From NCBI GenBank assembly GCA_031261125.1, contig JAISJZ010000093.1:1-10194 (forward strand): a DNA stretch of 10,194 nt. The letters run 5' to 3'. The position numbers and the translations under genes are program-made. Positions within the stretch are counted from its first letter, which is position 1. The number at the start of each line of letters is the position of its first letter. The DNA is from Planctomycetaceae bacterium (GTDB taxonomy: Bacteria; Planctomycetota; Planctomycetia; Pirellulales; Thermoguttaceae). Under the pieces are notes generated by a model. It did no database searches. It was not told the origin of the DNA and saw nothing but the letters and a program-made list of their open reading frames with translations. This document shows positions 1 through 6,502 of the stretch, one piece after another.

Positions 1-125
1 CGATATTCAAAATCGCGGAGCGGCTCGCCTTTTTTCATTTCGAGATTATCGTACTCTTTTTTGGCATCGTCGATTTGACGGCAAATGTCTTGAAGATTTT
101 CTGCGGGGCGGTCCGTCGACGTCAT
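1..125 (-). CDS. 5' end of an unrecognised protein gene (partial)
   Basis: An open frame starts with ATG at 125 and runs off the left edge after 41 codons without a stop. The visible N-terminus (MTSTDRPAENLQDICRQIDD, then Lys/Glu-rich sequence) is hydrophilic and charged, probably helical, with no signal peptide or membrane segment. I do not recognise the family. Support for a real gene is the near-consensus promoter at 154-182, placed so that the 5' leader would be only about 22 nt. No clear Shine-Dalgarno sequence precedes the ATG. It is divergent from the PEP-CTERM remnant on the other strand. Confidence 0.6.
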   Translation of the reverse strand, partial: MTSTDRPAENLQDICRQIDDAKKEYDNLEMKKGEPLRDFEY

Positions 126-153
126 AGCGAATCCGTTCGTTAAGAAAAACGCT

Positions 154-182
154 ATTCTATCGAAAATCAACCTTTCACGCAA
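154..182 (-). promoter_or_regulatory. Sigma-70-type promoter of the partial left-edge gene
   Basis: Read on the minus strand: TTGCGT (177-182), a 17-nt spacer, and TAGAAT (154-159). Start of transcription is expected near 147. The spacing and both boxes match the other promoters seen in this window. Confidence 0.55.
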
Positions 183-216
183 CCGCATTTTCGCCCCCTT
201 TTGGAAAACGCTCCCT

Positions 217-1047
217 CCCGCATTTGTATTTACCGACAACCTTTCAAAAGCAAGTGCCGGTGGTGCAAAAAACATTGCCGACACGATCTCACACGAAGTC
301 GGTCATACTTTGGGTCTTGAACACGATGGGAAGGATTCTGCCGCCTATTATTACGGTGCGGGGGGATGGGCTCCGATTATGGGAGCGGGTTACGATCAGG
401 CTCTGGTGCAGTTTAGCAAAGGGGAATACGACGGTGCAACAAACCTTCAAGACGATTTGAAATTTATTACCACACCCAGCAATACTCTAACGGGAACGAA
501 TTATGCCGGGGGGAATTACGATTTTATTCCCTATAAAATTGACGATCACGGCGACACTTTTGACGATGCAACAAGCATTTCCTTGATTAACAGAACGTTT
601 GCGTGGGAAGGGCTTATCGAACAGAATACGGATGTCGATATGTTTGGATTCACGCTGGATTACAATGCCCTGTTGGGTCTCGATATTTTTGCGGGTATCT
701 ACGGCGATTACAATTTGGGGCGAATGGCAACAGATGGAGCCACTCTGGACATTTTGGCAAAATTGTACTGGGGAGCGGATGAAACATTGCTTTACACGTT
801 TGACCCGTACAACACGCTCGGCATCACTTTCGATGATCTCTATCTGCAAGCGGGGAGTTATTTTCTTTCGATTGAAGGAACCGGCAAGGAGGGTGTCTAT
901 ACCGATTACGGCAGTATCGGAAACTATCTCGTTTCAGGAGTGGTGAGTTACTTGCCGTCTGACACACCGGAACCAGCGACATTGCTGATCTTCGGTTTTG
1001 GAATCGCCGGTGCAAGCATTGTTGCCCTTCGTCGGCGTAAAAGATAG
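217..1047 (+). pseudogene. 5'-truncated PEP-CTERM metzincin-like protease with PPC-like domain
   Basis: The frame ending at 1047 encodes a zinc-protease signature, HEVGHTLGLEH (292-324), matching metzincin HExxHxxGxxH. A pre-peptidase-C-terminal-like beta domain follows (about 541-945; DDHGDTFDDATS start, DVDMFGF core, AGSYFLSIEGTG strand). Last comes a PEP-CTERM sorting tail: PEPATLLIFGFGIAG then a basic RRRKR end, typical of exosortase substrates. The frame is open from 94, but no ATG, GTG or TTG lies upstream of the protease motif. The first usable start, TTG at 310, cuts inside HExxHxxGxxH and leaves 245 residues. No signal peptide and no upstream half of a catalytic domain are encoded. 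Protease-like sequence begins near 217, directly behind the promoter of the divergent gene, which suggests a deletion joined the two. A gene caller would probably report 310-1047 as an intact PEP-CTERM protein. Confidence 0.65.
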
Positions 1048-1089
1048 ACATTGTCATCAGTTCCGCCGCCGGGCAAGTCCAAGTTAGCC

Positions 1090-1109
1090 GTTGACCGCTT
1101 GCGGTCAAC
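1090..1109. repeat. Perfect 8-bp hairpin with CTTG loop
   Basis: GTTGACCG, loop CTTG, CGGTCAAC. As RNA this is a G(CUUG)C tetraloop, a known extra-stable type. No T-tract follows on either strand, so it is not a classical intrinsic terminator. It lies 43 nt after the stop of the PEP-CTERM remnant, in a spacer with no credible gene. Confidence 0.6.
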
Positions 1110-1172
1110 ATTCTAAAACGGCGATGTTCCACCCCCAGAGCCGCCGAAACCGCAGCCGAAACAGTAACACCG

Positions 1173-1188
1173 GGGAACGTCCGTTCCC
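1173..1188. repeat. Inverted repeat GGGAACG / CGTTCCC
   Basis: Seven-base perfect arms separated by TC. It is the second structured element in the gene-poor stretch 1048-1344. Apart from the two hairpins and the possible terminator at 1263-1293, I see nothing coding there: the minus-strand frame across it runs antisense through the protease remnant and has no recognisable product. Confidence 0.4.
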
Positions 1189-1262
1189 GCAATAGTTTCA
1201 CCATTGAATTCGTTTCATTGCGATTTCCCGGCGCGCCGCCAGCATTCCTTCGGACATCATTT

Positions 1263-1293
1263 GAACCCGCGTCTTTTCCGGGTTTCCTTTTTT
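1263..1293 (+). terminator. Possible intrinsic terminator
   Basis: Arms AACCCG (1264-1269) and CGGGTT (1279-1284) enclose a 9-nt loop, with a G-T pair possible below. The T-rich tail TCCTTTTTT ends at 1293. The orientation fits plus-strand transcripts coming from the protease remnant. The stem is short, and it lies more than 200 nt after the stop codon, so confidence is limited. Confidence 0.4.
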
Positions 1294-1344
1294 AACCGCA
1301 ATCAACCGTTCCGTAGTTCTTTATTGACACCGAACGTTCATTTC

Positions 1345-1428
1345 TGCGGAATAGAGGACTCGAACCTCCACCGAGTTGCCCCGACCAGGCCCTCAACCTG
1401 GCGCGTCTGCCAATTCCGCCAATTCCGC
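1345..1428 (-). tRNA. tRNA-Leu, anticodon GAG
   Basis: An 84-nt cloverleaf reads on the minus strand. The acceptor stem is GCGGAAT (5') with ATTCCGC (3') and discriminator A. The D-arm contains GGCGGAATTGGCAGAC. The anticodon stem is CCAGG/CCTGG with loop TTGAGGG, giving anticodon GAG (positions 1394-1392). A long class II variable arm follows, and the T-arm is GGAGG-TTCGAGT-CCTCT. The long variable arm and the D-arm are diagnostic of tRNA-Leu. The 3' CCA is not encoded (the genome reads GAA there). A strong promoter lies 18 nt upstream. I found no intrinsic terminator after it. Confidence 0.95.
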
Positions 1429-1445
1429 AACGAAACAGTGCCCCC

Positions 1446-1474
1446 ATTGTATCCGTTCCCTGATATTCCGTCAA
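1446..1474 (-). promoter_or_regulatory. Promoter of tRNA-Leu
   Basis: Minus strand: TTGACG (1469-1474), 17 nt, TACAAT (1446-1451). Predicted start near 1439, which gives a tRNA 5' leader of about 11 nt. Both boxes are close to the sigma-70 consensus. Confidence 0.7.
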
Positions 1475-1549
1475 GTCCCGCCGTTCATTCCCTTCCCCCT
1501 GTTCCCTGTATTTCTCCCGGCGAAAATAAATTAAGAAAAGACAATACTA

Positions 1550-1577
1550 TCGACAAACAAGGAAAAACCAGTAGAAT
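1550..1577 (+). promoter_or_regulatory. Promoter of the acyl-CoA ligase gene
   Basis: TCGACA (1550-1555), a 16-nt spacer, TAGAAT (1572-1577). Each box matches the consensus at five of six positions. The predicted start is near 1584, about 39 nt before the ATG at 1623. Confidence 0.5.
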
Positions 1578-1622
1578 ATACGGGTTGTAGAACATAGCAC
1601 AAAATTATCGGTACAAAACATA

Positions 1623-3215
1623 ATGGGGTTGAATCTCGTATCGGGTCTGCTTGACTCGGTGAACCGCACGCCGAAACATACCGCAATCATTTGCGGGGAA
1701 CGGCGTTGTACCTACGCCGAACTCGACCGCTGGACGGCAAAAATCGCCGAAGTTCTTCTCGCCCAAGGACTGCGGAAAGGCGATAACGTAATGCTTCTTG
1801 CCCCGAACGTCCCGGAATTCACTGCTGCTTATTACGCCGTCCTCCGCGCCGGCGGTGTCGTTGTCCCCGTCAATACACTGCTCCTGCCGAATGAAATCGC
1901 CGATTTGCTCGAACACTCCGATGCCCGGTTTTTCCTCGTCTATCATACCTACGCCGAAAAATGTCTCGCAGCGTTTGAAAAAGTGGAGTCCTGCCAAGCG
2001 GTCTTCTTTCTCGGCGCGTCCCGGACGGAACTGCCGAAAAACATTCTCGACCATTATACCGTAGGACCGTTTCACCGCCCGAATAAATTCGTATTGGACG
2101 AAATGCTCGACCTCGTGCCGGGAACCGTTGACGTTGTTCAAACATCGCCGGACGATACCGCCGTGATTCTCTACACGTCGGGGACAACGGGCAAATCGAA
2201 AGGTGTAGAATTAACGCACTTCAACATTTTTTCCAATGCCCTGTATGCGAAAGAAAAAGCATTGTTTATTGACAAGGATTCGGTAACGGTTGGCGTTTTG
2301 CCGCTGTTTCATACATTCGGGCAGACCGCCAGTATGAATACGGCAATAATGGCGGGGGCAACGCTCGTGATGGTTTCGCAGTTTGAACCGAAACGGACAT
2401 TGGCGGAAATCGAAAAGCACGGCGTAACGAGCATTGCCGCCGTACCGACAATGTTTAACCTGATGAATCAAGTTTTGCGGCGGAACAAGTTTGACGTTTC
2501 CTCGCTGCGGACGGCTATCAGCGGCGGGGCATCATTGCCGTTGGCAATTTACGAAGAGTTTGAAAGACACTTCAGTTTCAAAATCATCGAGGGGTACGGA
2601 CTTTCCGAGACCAGTCCGATTGTCTGCGTTACGCCCGCTTGCGCGGCGGTTAACAAACCGGGGTCGATTGGTCCCGTTTTGTTCGGGACGCAGGTCAACA
2701 TCTTACGGAACGACGGAACGTTTGCCGATGTCGGCGAAACCGGCGAGTTGGTTGTCCGCGGGCATAACGTGATGAAGAGTTATTACAAAGACCCGTTGGC
2801 GACGCAGGCGGCATTTGTGAAGGGCTGGTTCAAGTCCGGCGATGTTGCGAAAAAGGATGCAGACGGCTACTATTACATCGTTGACCGGATGAAGGACGTG
2901 ATTATCCGCGCCGGGATGAACATTTATCCGCGGGAAGTCGAAGAGGTGCTGCACCATCATCCGGCGGTGAAAGAAGTATCCGTTGTCGGCGTACCGGACG
3001 AAACATTAAGCGAAACAGTCGTTGCGTGCGTAGTGTTGAACGACGGTGTTTCGGTATCGGCAGTGGAACTGCAAAAATACTGCCGGGAACATTTGGCAGC
3101 GTATAAGTGTCCGAAGACCGTGGTGTTTTCGGAATCTCTGCCGAAAAATTCGACAGGAAAAATCTTGAAACGTGAACTGCGGAAGCAGTTTGACGCTGCG
3201 CCGAAAGGCGGTTAA
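1623..3215 (+). CDS. AMP-forming long-chain acyl-CoA synthetase (FadD-like)
   Basis: This 530-residue protein is of the ANL adenylating superfamily. It activates a carboxylic acid, most likely a fatty acid, with ATP and then forms the CoA thioester. Signature motifs are all present and in order: phosphate-binding YTSGTTGKSKG (184-194), GYGLSETSP (324-332), the hinge region beginning VDRMKD (Asp421) and reading on through GMNIYPREVE, and the C-terminal PKNSTGKILKREL with catalytic Lys513. Length is normal for the family and there is no signal peptide, so it should be cytoplasmic. The ATG at 1623 gives the expected N-terminus; no Shine-Dalgarno sequence is seen. Chain-length specificity cannot be read from sequence by eye, and other aryl or acyl ligases of the family are possible. 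The next gene lies 34 nt downstream but has its own promoter. Confidence 0.9.
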   Translation: MGLNLVSGLLDSVNRTPKHTAIICGERRCTYAELDRWTAKIAEVLLAQGLRKGDNVMLLAPNVPEFTAAYYAVLRAGGVVVPVNTLLLPNEIADLLEHSDARFFLVYHTYAEKCLAAFEKVESCQAVFFLGASRTELPKNILDHYTVGPFHRPNKFVLDEMLDLVPGTVDVVQTSPDDTAVILYTSGTTGKSKGVELTHFNIFSNALYAKEKALFIDKDSVTVGVLPLFHTFGQTASMNTAIMAGATLVMVSQFEPKRTLAEIEKHGVTSIAAVPTMFNLMNQVLRRNKFDVSSLRTAISGGASLPLAIYEEFERHFSFKIIEGYGLSETSPIVCVTPACAAVNKPGSIGPVLFGTQVNILRNDGTFADVGETGELVVRGHNVMKSYYKDPLATQAAFVKGWFKSGDVAKKDADGYYYIVDRMKDVIIRAGMNIYPREVEEVLHHHPAVKEVSVVGVPDETLSETVVACVVLNDGVSVSAVELQKYCREHLAAYKCPKTVVFSESLPKNSTGKILKRELRKQFDAAPKGG

Positions 3216-3218
3216 AAT
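3190..3218 (+). promoter_or_regulatory. Promoter of the UDP-glucuronate decarboxylase gene, inside the ligase 3' end
   Basis: TTGACG (3190-3195), 17 nt, TAAAAT (3213-3218). The first three bases of the -10 box are the TAA stop codon of the upstream ligase gene. The predicted start near 3225 leaves a leader of about 25 nt before the ATG at 3250. Confidence 0.6.
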
Positions 3219-3249
3219 ATACCGAAATCTATCCCGTTCTGTTTCTGAA

Positions 3250-4224
3250 ATGTCCGAACTCAAACGAATTCTCATTACCGGCGGTGCCGGTTTCCTCGGT
3301 TCTCATCTGTGCGAACGGCTGCTTGACCGGGGACACGACGTTATCTGCGCCGATAACTTTTTTACAAGTCAAAAGAGCAACGTCGCTCATCTGTTGGACA
3401 AACCGAACTTCGAGTTAATTCGGCACGACATCACCATACCGCTGTTCCTCGAAGTTGATGAAGTTTATAACTTGGCGTGTCCCGCCGCACCGGGGCATTA
3501 TCAGTACAATCCGATAAAGACGATAAAGACATCGCTTGCCGGTTCGATGAATATGCTCGGTTTGGCAAAGCGGTGCCGGGCAAAAATTCTGCAAGCATCA
3601 ACGAGCGAAGTTTATGGCGACCCTGAAGTGCATCCGCAGGCGGAATCGTACCGCGGCAGCGTTAATCCGATTGGTCCCCGGTCGTGTTATGACGAAGGCA
3701 AACGGGCAGCCGAAACGTTGTTTATGGATTATCACCGGATGCACAAGATGCCGGTTCGCATTGTGCGGATTTTTAACACTTACGGACCGCGGATGCACCC
3801 GTTCGACGGACGCGTTGTGTCTAATTTTATCCGGCAGGCGTTGCTCGGAGAAGACATTACGGTTTTCGGCGACGGCAAACAGACCCGCTCGTTTTGCTAT
3901 CGCGATGATTTGATTGAGGCGATGATTCGGATGATGGAAAACAAAGAGGACTTCATCGGTCCGGTGAACATCGGCAATCCGGGCGAGATCACAATCAGAC
4001 AGTTAGCGGAGTTGACGATCAAGTTGACGGGAACAAAAAGCAAGTTGGTAAAGAAGCCGCTGCCGGCGGACGACCCGAAACAGCGGCAGCCGGACATTAC
4101 GCTGGCAAAGAAGAAACTGAAATGGGAGCCGAAGATACCGCTGGCGGAAGGATTACAAAAGACGATTGACTGGTTCCGCGGCATTGACATCGAACAGTAC
4201 CGTCCGCCGACTCCGCTGTACTAA
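3250..4224 (+). CDS. UDP-glucuronate decarboxylase (UDP-xylose synthase), SDR family
   Basis: This 324-residue extended short-chain dehydrogenase/reductase most likely converts UDP-glucuronate to UDP-xylose with bound NAD+. The sugar nucleotide would feed surface polysaccharide or glycan assembly. The Rossmann motif GGAGFLG is at 11-17. TSEVYG (118-123) supplies the catalytic Thr118 and Glu120, and YDEGK supplies the Tyr147/Lys151 pair. The stretch RIFNTYGPRMHP, followed by GRVVSNFIRQAL and FGDGKQTRSFCY, is characteristic of this family rather than of UDP-glucose 4-epimerase. The frame extends upstream to 3172, but the ATG at 3250 gives the normal N-terminus (MSELKRILITGG) and fits the promoter at 3190-3218. 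There is no membrane anchor. The 3' end overlaps the convergent oxidoreductase gene by 4 nt. Confidence 0.9.
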   Translation: MSELKRILITGGAGFLGSHLCERLLDRGHDVICADNFFTSQKSNVAHLLDKPNFELIRHDITIPLFLEVDEVYNLACPAAPGHYQYNPIKTIKTSLAGSMNMLGLAKRCRAKILQASTSEVYGDPEVHPQAESYRGSVNPIGPRSCYDEGKRAAETLFMDYHRMHKMPVRIVRIFNTYGPRMHPFDGRVVSNFIRQALLGEDITVFGDGKQTRSFCYRDDLIEAMIRMMENKEDFIGPVNIGNPGEITIRQLAELTIKLTGTKSKLVKKPLPADDPKQRQPDITLAKKKLKWEPKIPLAEGLQKTIDWFRGIDIEQYRPPTPLY

Positions 4225-5498
4225 TTCATCGTTATTGCCTGTTTCTCAAAGTCGAACATTGCGACTTTGTTTTCCCGGTGCGACAGAATCCCCATTGACA
4301 GCGGTGCTTGTACTTTGACACCAATCGAAATCGGACACATCACCTCTTGCCGCGTCTTGACACATTCAAGCAAGTTTTTCCACAACTTGCCCGTGTCGCC
4401 GTTGCCTGCCCAAGGTATTACAATTTCCGGCTTGCTTGCGTCTGCTTTGCCGTTCACCCAAGGAACAATGCGGACACCGTTATACTTAGACGCATCAGAA
4501 CGTCCCTGAATCGTTCCCCAAAGAATCACGCCGTCTGTACCGCGGATTACCGTGTCTTTGCCGTAGTAGTTAGACAGCGAATTCGTCATCACGACGCTCG
4601 GACCGCCTTTGTAATCGGCAATAATGTTGCACTGGTCGGGAACTTCCCGCGGCGGGGACGGATATTGAAACAAACCGCCGCCGCCGAAAACACGAACCGG
4701 ATAATCCAAACCGAGCAGCGCAAAAACCGGCGTGTAGGTGTGAACGAGCAAATCCGTTGACGGACCGCCGGCATAATCCCAGTACAACCGCCATTGGAAA
4801 AACCGGGAAACATCGAAAGGACGGTCTTCGTTCGGAGAGTGCTGCAAAAACCGTTTCCAATCCAAGTCCGCTCCTTCTTTCGCATTCCGGTCAGGAATCG
4901 GCATCACTTCGCCCCAATCACCGCGGCGGAAATAACCGCATTCCACCTGCACCGGTTTGCCGATAACGCCTTCTTCGATTAACTTGCGGATTTTCGGGTA
5001 ATTATCGTCCGCCATATGCTGCGTTCCGACCTGAACAAGTTTGCCTTTTGCTTTTGCCGCCTTTTCAATTTCTTTGGCGACTTCAAACTGTGTCCAATGG
5101 ACGAGCGGCTTTTCGCAATAGACATCTTTACCGGCGTTAATGGCGTCAATCGCCTGATAAGCGTGATGATGGTCAGGCGAAGCAATACAGACGACATCGA
5201 CGTTCGTGTCTTGCAGGAGTTCCTCGTGTTTGTCATACATTTTGGAGTTGCCGGTCGCTTTGGACGCAGCAATGAGCCGGGGACGATAGACATCGCAGAC
5301 CGCGACGGGCTGGGCAATACCGGCTTTCTGAAAGTTGTTGATAATGCCGAGGTGTTCCCCGCAGCGTCCGCCGGTACCGATGAAGCCGACACCGATACGC
5401 CCGTTTGCCCCTTTTGCCTCTTGGGCAAAAATCATCGGTGCCGCAACTGTGAGAGCCGACAACTGCGTTGCCGTTTTCAAAAAAGTTCTGCGTTTCAT
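4221..5498 (-). CDS. Tat-exported Gfo/Idh/MocA family oxidoreductase
   Basis: The 425-residue protein begins with a twin-arginine signal: MKRRTFLK (Arg3-Arg4), a hydrophobic stretch at about 13-24, and a likely cleavage after Ala25 (IFA-Q). Export in folded form with its NAD(P) cofactor is therefore expected. The Rossmann motif GFIGTGGRCGEH (38-49) and the EKP signature (Glu129-Pro131, in VYCEKPLVHW) define the family. SPDHHHA (107-113) is the usual nucleotide-binding-domain turn. The C-terminal half carries the family's beta-sheet substrate domain. Members oxidise or reduce sugars and inositols, or act as glycosidase-like enzymes by transient oxidation; the substrate here cannot be predicted. 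Many secreted paralogues with this signal occur in planctomycetes. It lies downstream of pyrE on the same strand, 133 nt away, with no strong promoter visible between them. Confidence 0.88.
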   Translation of the reverse strand: MKRRTFLKTATQLSALTVAAPMIFAQEAKGANGRIGVGFIGTGGRCGEHLGIINNFQKAGIAQPVAVCDVYRPRLIAASKATGNSKMYDKHEELLQDTNVDVVCIASPDHHHAYQAIDAINAGKDVYCEKPLVHWTQFEVAKEIEKAAKAKGKLVQVGTQHMADDNYPKIRKLIEEGVIGKPVQVECGYFRRGDWGEVMPIPDRNAKEGADLDWKRFLQHSPNEDRPFDVSRFFQWRLYWDYAGGPSTDLLVHTYTPVFALLGLDYPVRVFGGGGLFQYPSPPREVPDQCNIIADYKGGPSVVMTNSLSNYYGKDTVIRGTDGVILWGTIQGRSDASKYNGVRIVPWVNGKADASKPEIVIPWAGNGDTGKLWKNLLECVKTRQEVMCPISIGVKVQAPLSMGILSHRENKVAMFDFEKQAITMN

Positions 5499-5631
5499 AA
5501 TCGTTTAGCCGAACCGCTTATTGTCGGCGTAAGAGGGGGGTATGAAAGTAATGACGGGAAATGTAACAAACGGTATGGTACCGTATTCGGCGTTCTTTAA
5601 CAATCAGGCGGTGCAATACTTGGTGTTCGGG

Positions 5632-6183
5632 TTATACCCGGCGGATGAAATCGGCAACAGTGAAGAGCGAACGCAGCGGGTATCCTTTCGCGGCAAACGC
5701 TTCCGCTCCGCCTTCCTGCCGGTCAATAATCGCAATGACCCCGTCAACGACGGCACCGATTGCCTCGACACGTTCAATCGCCAAAAGCGACGAACCGCCG
5801 GTGGTAACGACATCTTCGACAATAATGACGTGGTCGCCGGCAGCAACGGGACCTTCAACGAATTGATTCGTTCCGTGTCCTTTGCTTTCTTTGCGAACCA
5901 TAAACCCTTTGAGCGGAACGTTCTGAAATGCTGCAACGGTAATGACGGCTGCCGTTATCGGGTCGGCACCGATTGCCATTCCGCCAACAGCATACGGCAT
6001 TACGCCGTCCCTTTGAAGCAGTTCGAGAAAACCCTCGCCGATTTGCTTCGCACCAACGGAGTCCAGCGTGATTTGCCGGCAGTCAAGATAGAACGTTGCT
6101 TTTTTACCGGACGCAAGCGTGAAATCGCCGAATTTTAATGCTTTCTCCTGAATTAAGGATTGAAGAAGAATTCTGTCGTACAT
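5632..6183 (-). CDS. pyrE: Orotate phosphoribosyltransferase
   Basis: The 183-residue cytoplasmic enzyme transfers phosphoribose from PRPP to orotate, giving OMP, in de novo pyrimidine synthesis. The PRPP-binding signature VIIVEDVVTTGGS is at 119-131. The catalytic loop RKESKGHG (97-104, with Lys101 and His103) and the N-terminal FTLASGKKATFYLDCR orotate/phosphate region (21-36) are diagnostic. The length is at the short end for the family but complete. The ATG at 6183 is 42 nt from the start predicted by the promoter at 6232-6260. No other pyrimidine gene is in the window. It is divergent from the HTH-receiver regulator, with a 319-nt shared upstream region. Confidence 0.95.
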   Translation of the reverse strand: MYDRILLQSLIQEKALKFGDFTLASGKKATFYLDCRQITLDSVGAKQIGEGFLELLQRDGVMPYAVGGMAIGADPITAAVITVAAFQNVPLKGFMVRKESKGHGTNQFVEGPVAAGDHVIIVEDVVTTGGSSLLAIERVEAIGAVVDGVIAIIDRQEGGAEAFAAKGYPLRSLFTVADFIRRV

Positions 6184-6231
6184 TGAAAAAAAGTAGCGAA
6201 AGGAATTAACTCGTCTATTTCATATCCGTGT

Positions 6232-6260
6232 ATTCTATTCTAACGGGAACGAAAATGCAA
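6232..6260 (-). promoter_or_regulatory. pyrE promoter
   Basis: Minus strand: TTGCAT (6255-6260), 17 nt, TAGAAT (6232-6237). The predicted start near 6225 leaves a 42-nt leader. I saw no hairpin in that leader that would suggest pyrimidine attenuation. Confidence 0.55.
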
Positions 6261-6285
6261 TGGTTTGGTACTGATTTTACAAGTA

Positions 6286-6314
6286 TTGCGTAAAACAGGA
6301 AAAATAACTATAAT
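6286..6314 (+). promoter_or_regulatory. Distal promoter P1 of the regulator, with dyad over the -10 box
   Basis: TTGCGT (6286-6291), 17 nt, TATAAT (6309-6314, perfect -10). An inverted repeat ATAACT-N8-AGTTAT (6304-6323) straddles the -10 box and the predicted start near 6321, a position typical of repressor sites. If used, the leader to the ATG at 6503 is about 180 nt. Confidence 0.45.
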
Positions 6315-6336
6315 CGGAGTTATCTGTAAAGCCCGC

Positions 6337-6362
6337 AAAATCGGAAAAATCGGAAAATCCGG
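6337..6362 (+). repeat. Three tandem A-tract units upstream of P2
   Basis: AAAATCGG (6337-6344), AAAAATCGG (6345-6353) and AAAATCCGG (6354-6362) lie head to tail, ending 9 nt before the -35 box of promoter P2. Phased short A-tracts at this position could act as an UP-like or bent element, or as a repeated protein site. The role is inference. Confidence 0.45.
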
Positions 6363-6371
6363 TAATTCCTC

Positions 6372-6400
6372 TTGACCGGTTTCAAAAAATTTGGTATTAT
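6372..6400 (+). promoter_or_regulatory. Proximal promoter P2 of the regulator
   Basis: TTGACC (6372-6377), 17 nt, TATTAT (6395-6400). The predicted start near 6407 gives a leader of about 96 nt containing the hairpin at 6443-6467. Confidence 0.6.
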
Positions 6401-6412
6401 ACGGAGGATAGA

Positions 6413-6469
6413 ATGATTTATCCGTTTCCGCAAAACAGGGAGACCGGACTGGTTCGTGAAGTCCGGTAA
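6413..6469 (+). CDS. Possible 18-codon leader peptide
   Basis: ATG at 6413 opens an 18-codon frame (MIYPFPQNRETGLVREVR, stop TAA 6467-6469). It is preceded by GGAGG (6403-6407) at 5-nt spacing, the best Shine-Dalgarno match I found in the window. The second half of the frame and its stop codon form the hairpin at 6443-6467. The site would be complete only on transcripts from P1, because the P2 start falls within the GGAGG. There is no run of a single amino acid that would point to classical attenuation. It could be fortuitous. Confidence 0.3.
   Translation: MIYPFPQNRETGLVREVR
6443..6467 (+). promoter_or_regulatory. Leader hairpin upstream of the regulator
   Basis: ACCGGACT (6443-6450), a 9-nt loop, AGTCCGGT (6460-6467): a perfect 8-bp stem. 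No T-tract follows, so it is not an intrinsic terminator. It ends 35 nt before the ATG of the regulator and overlaps the end of the short leader frame. Confidence 0.45.
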
Positions 6470-6502
6470 ATAAGTTCATACTAACATAAGGACGGTTCCG
6501 CG

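Noticed and set aside
224..460. 78-codon frame at the start of the protease remnant
   Set aside because: It is out of frame with the HExxH motif and PEP-CTERM tail, which define the real frame.
1204..1590. 128-codon plus-strand open frame
   Set aside because: It runs antisense straight through the tRNA-Leu gene and its promoter and has no recognisable domain.
5570..5584. ACGGTA-TGG-TACCGT inverted repeat after pyrE as a terminator
   Set aside because: The stem is only 6 bp with a 3-nt loop, and the minus-strand tail is merely T-rich, without a T-run.
5575..5603. Minus-strand TTGTTA-17-TACCAT as promoter of the exported oxidoreductase
   Set aside because: Four of six matches in each box, and the -10 box is inside the inverted repeat above; too weak to list as a feature.
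5016..6138. Two long plus-strand open frames (5016-5600 and 5542-6138)
   Set aside because: Both are antisense to the oxidoreductase and pyrE genes, whose protein motifs are unambiguous; the shadow translations show no family features.
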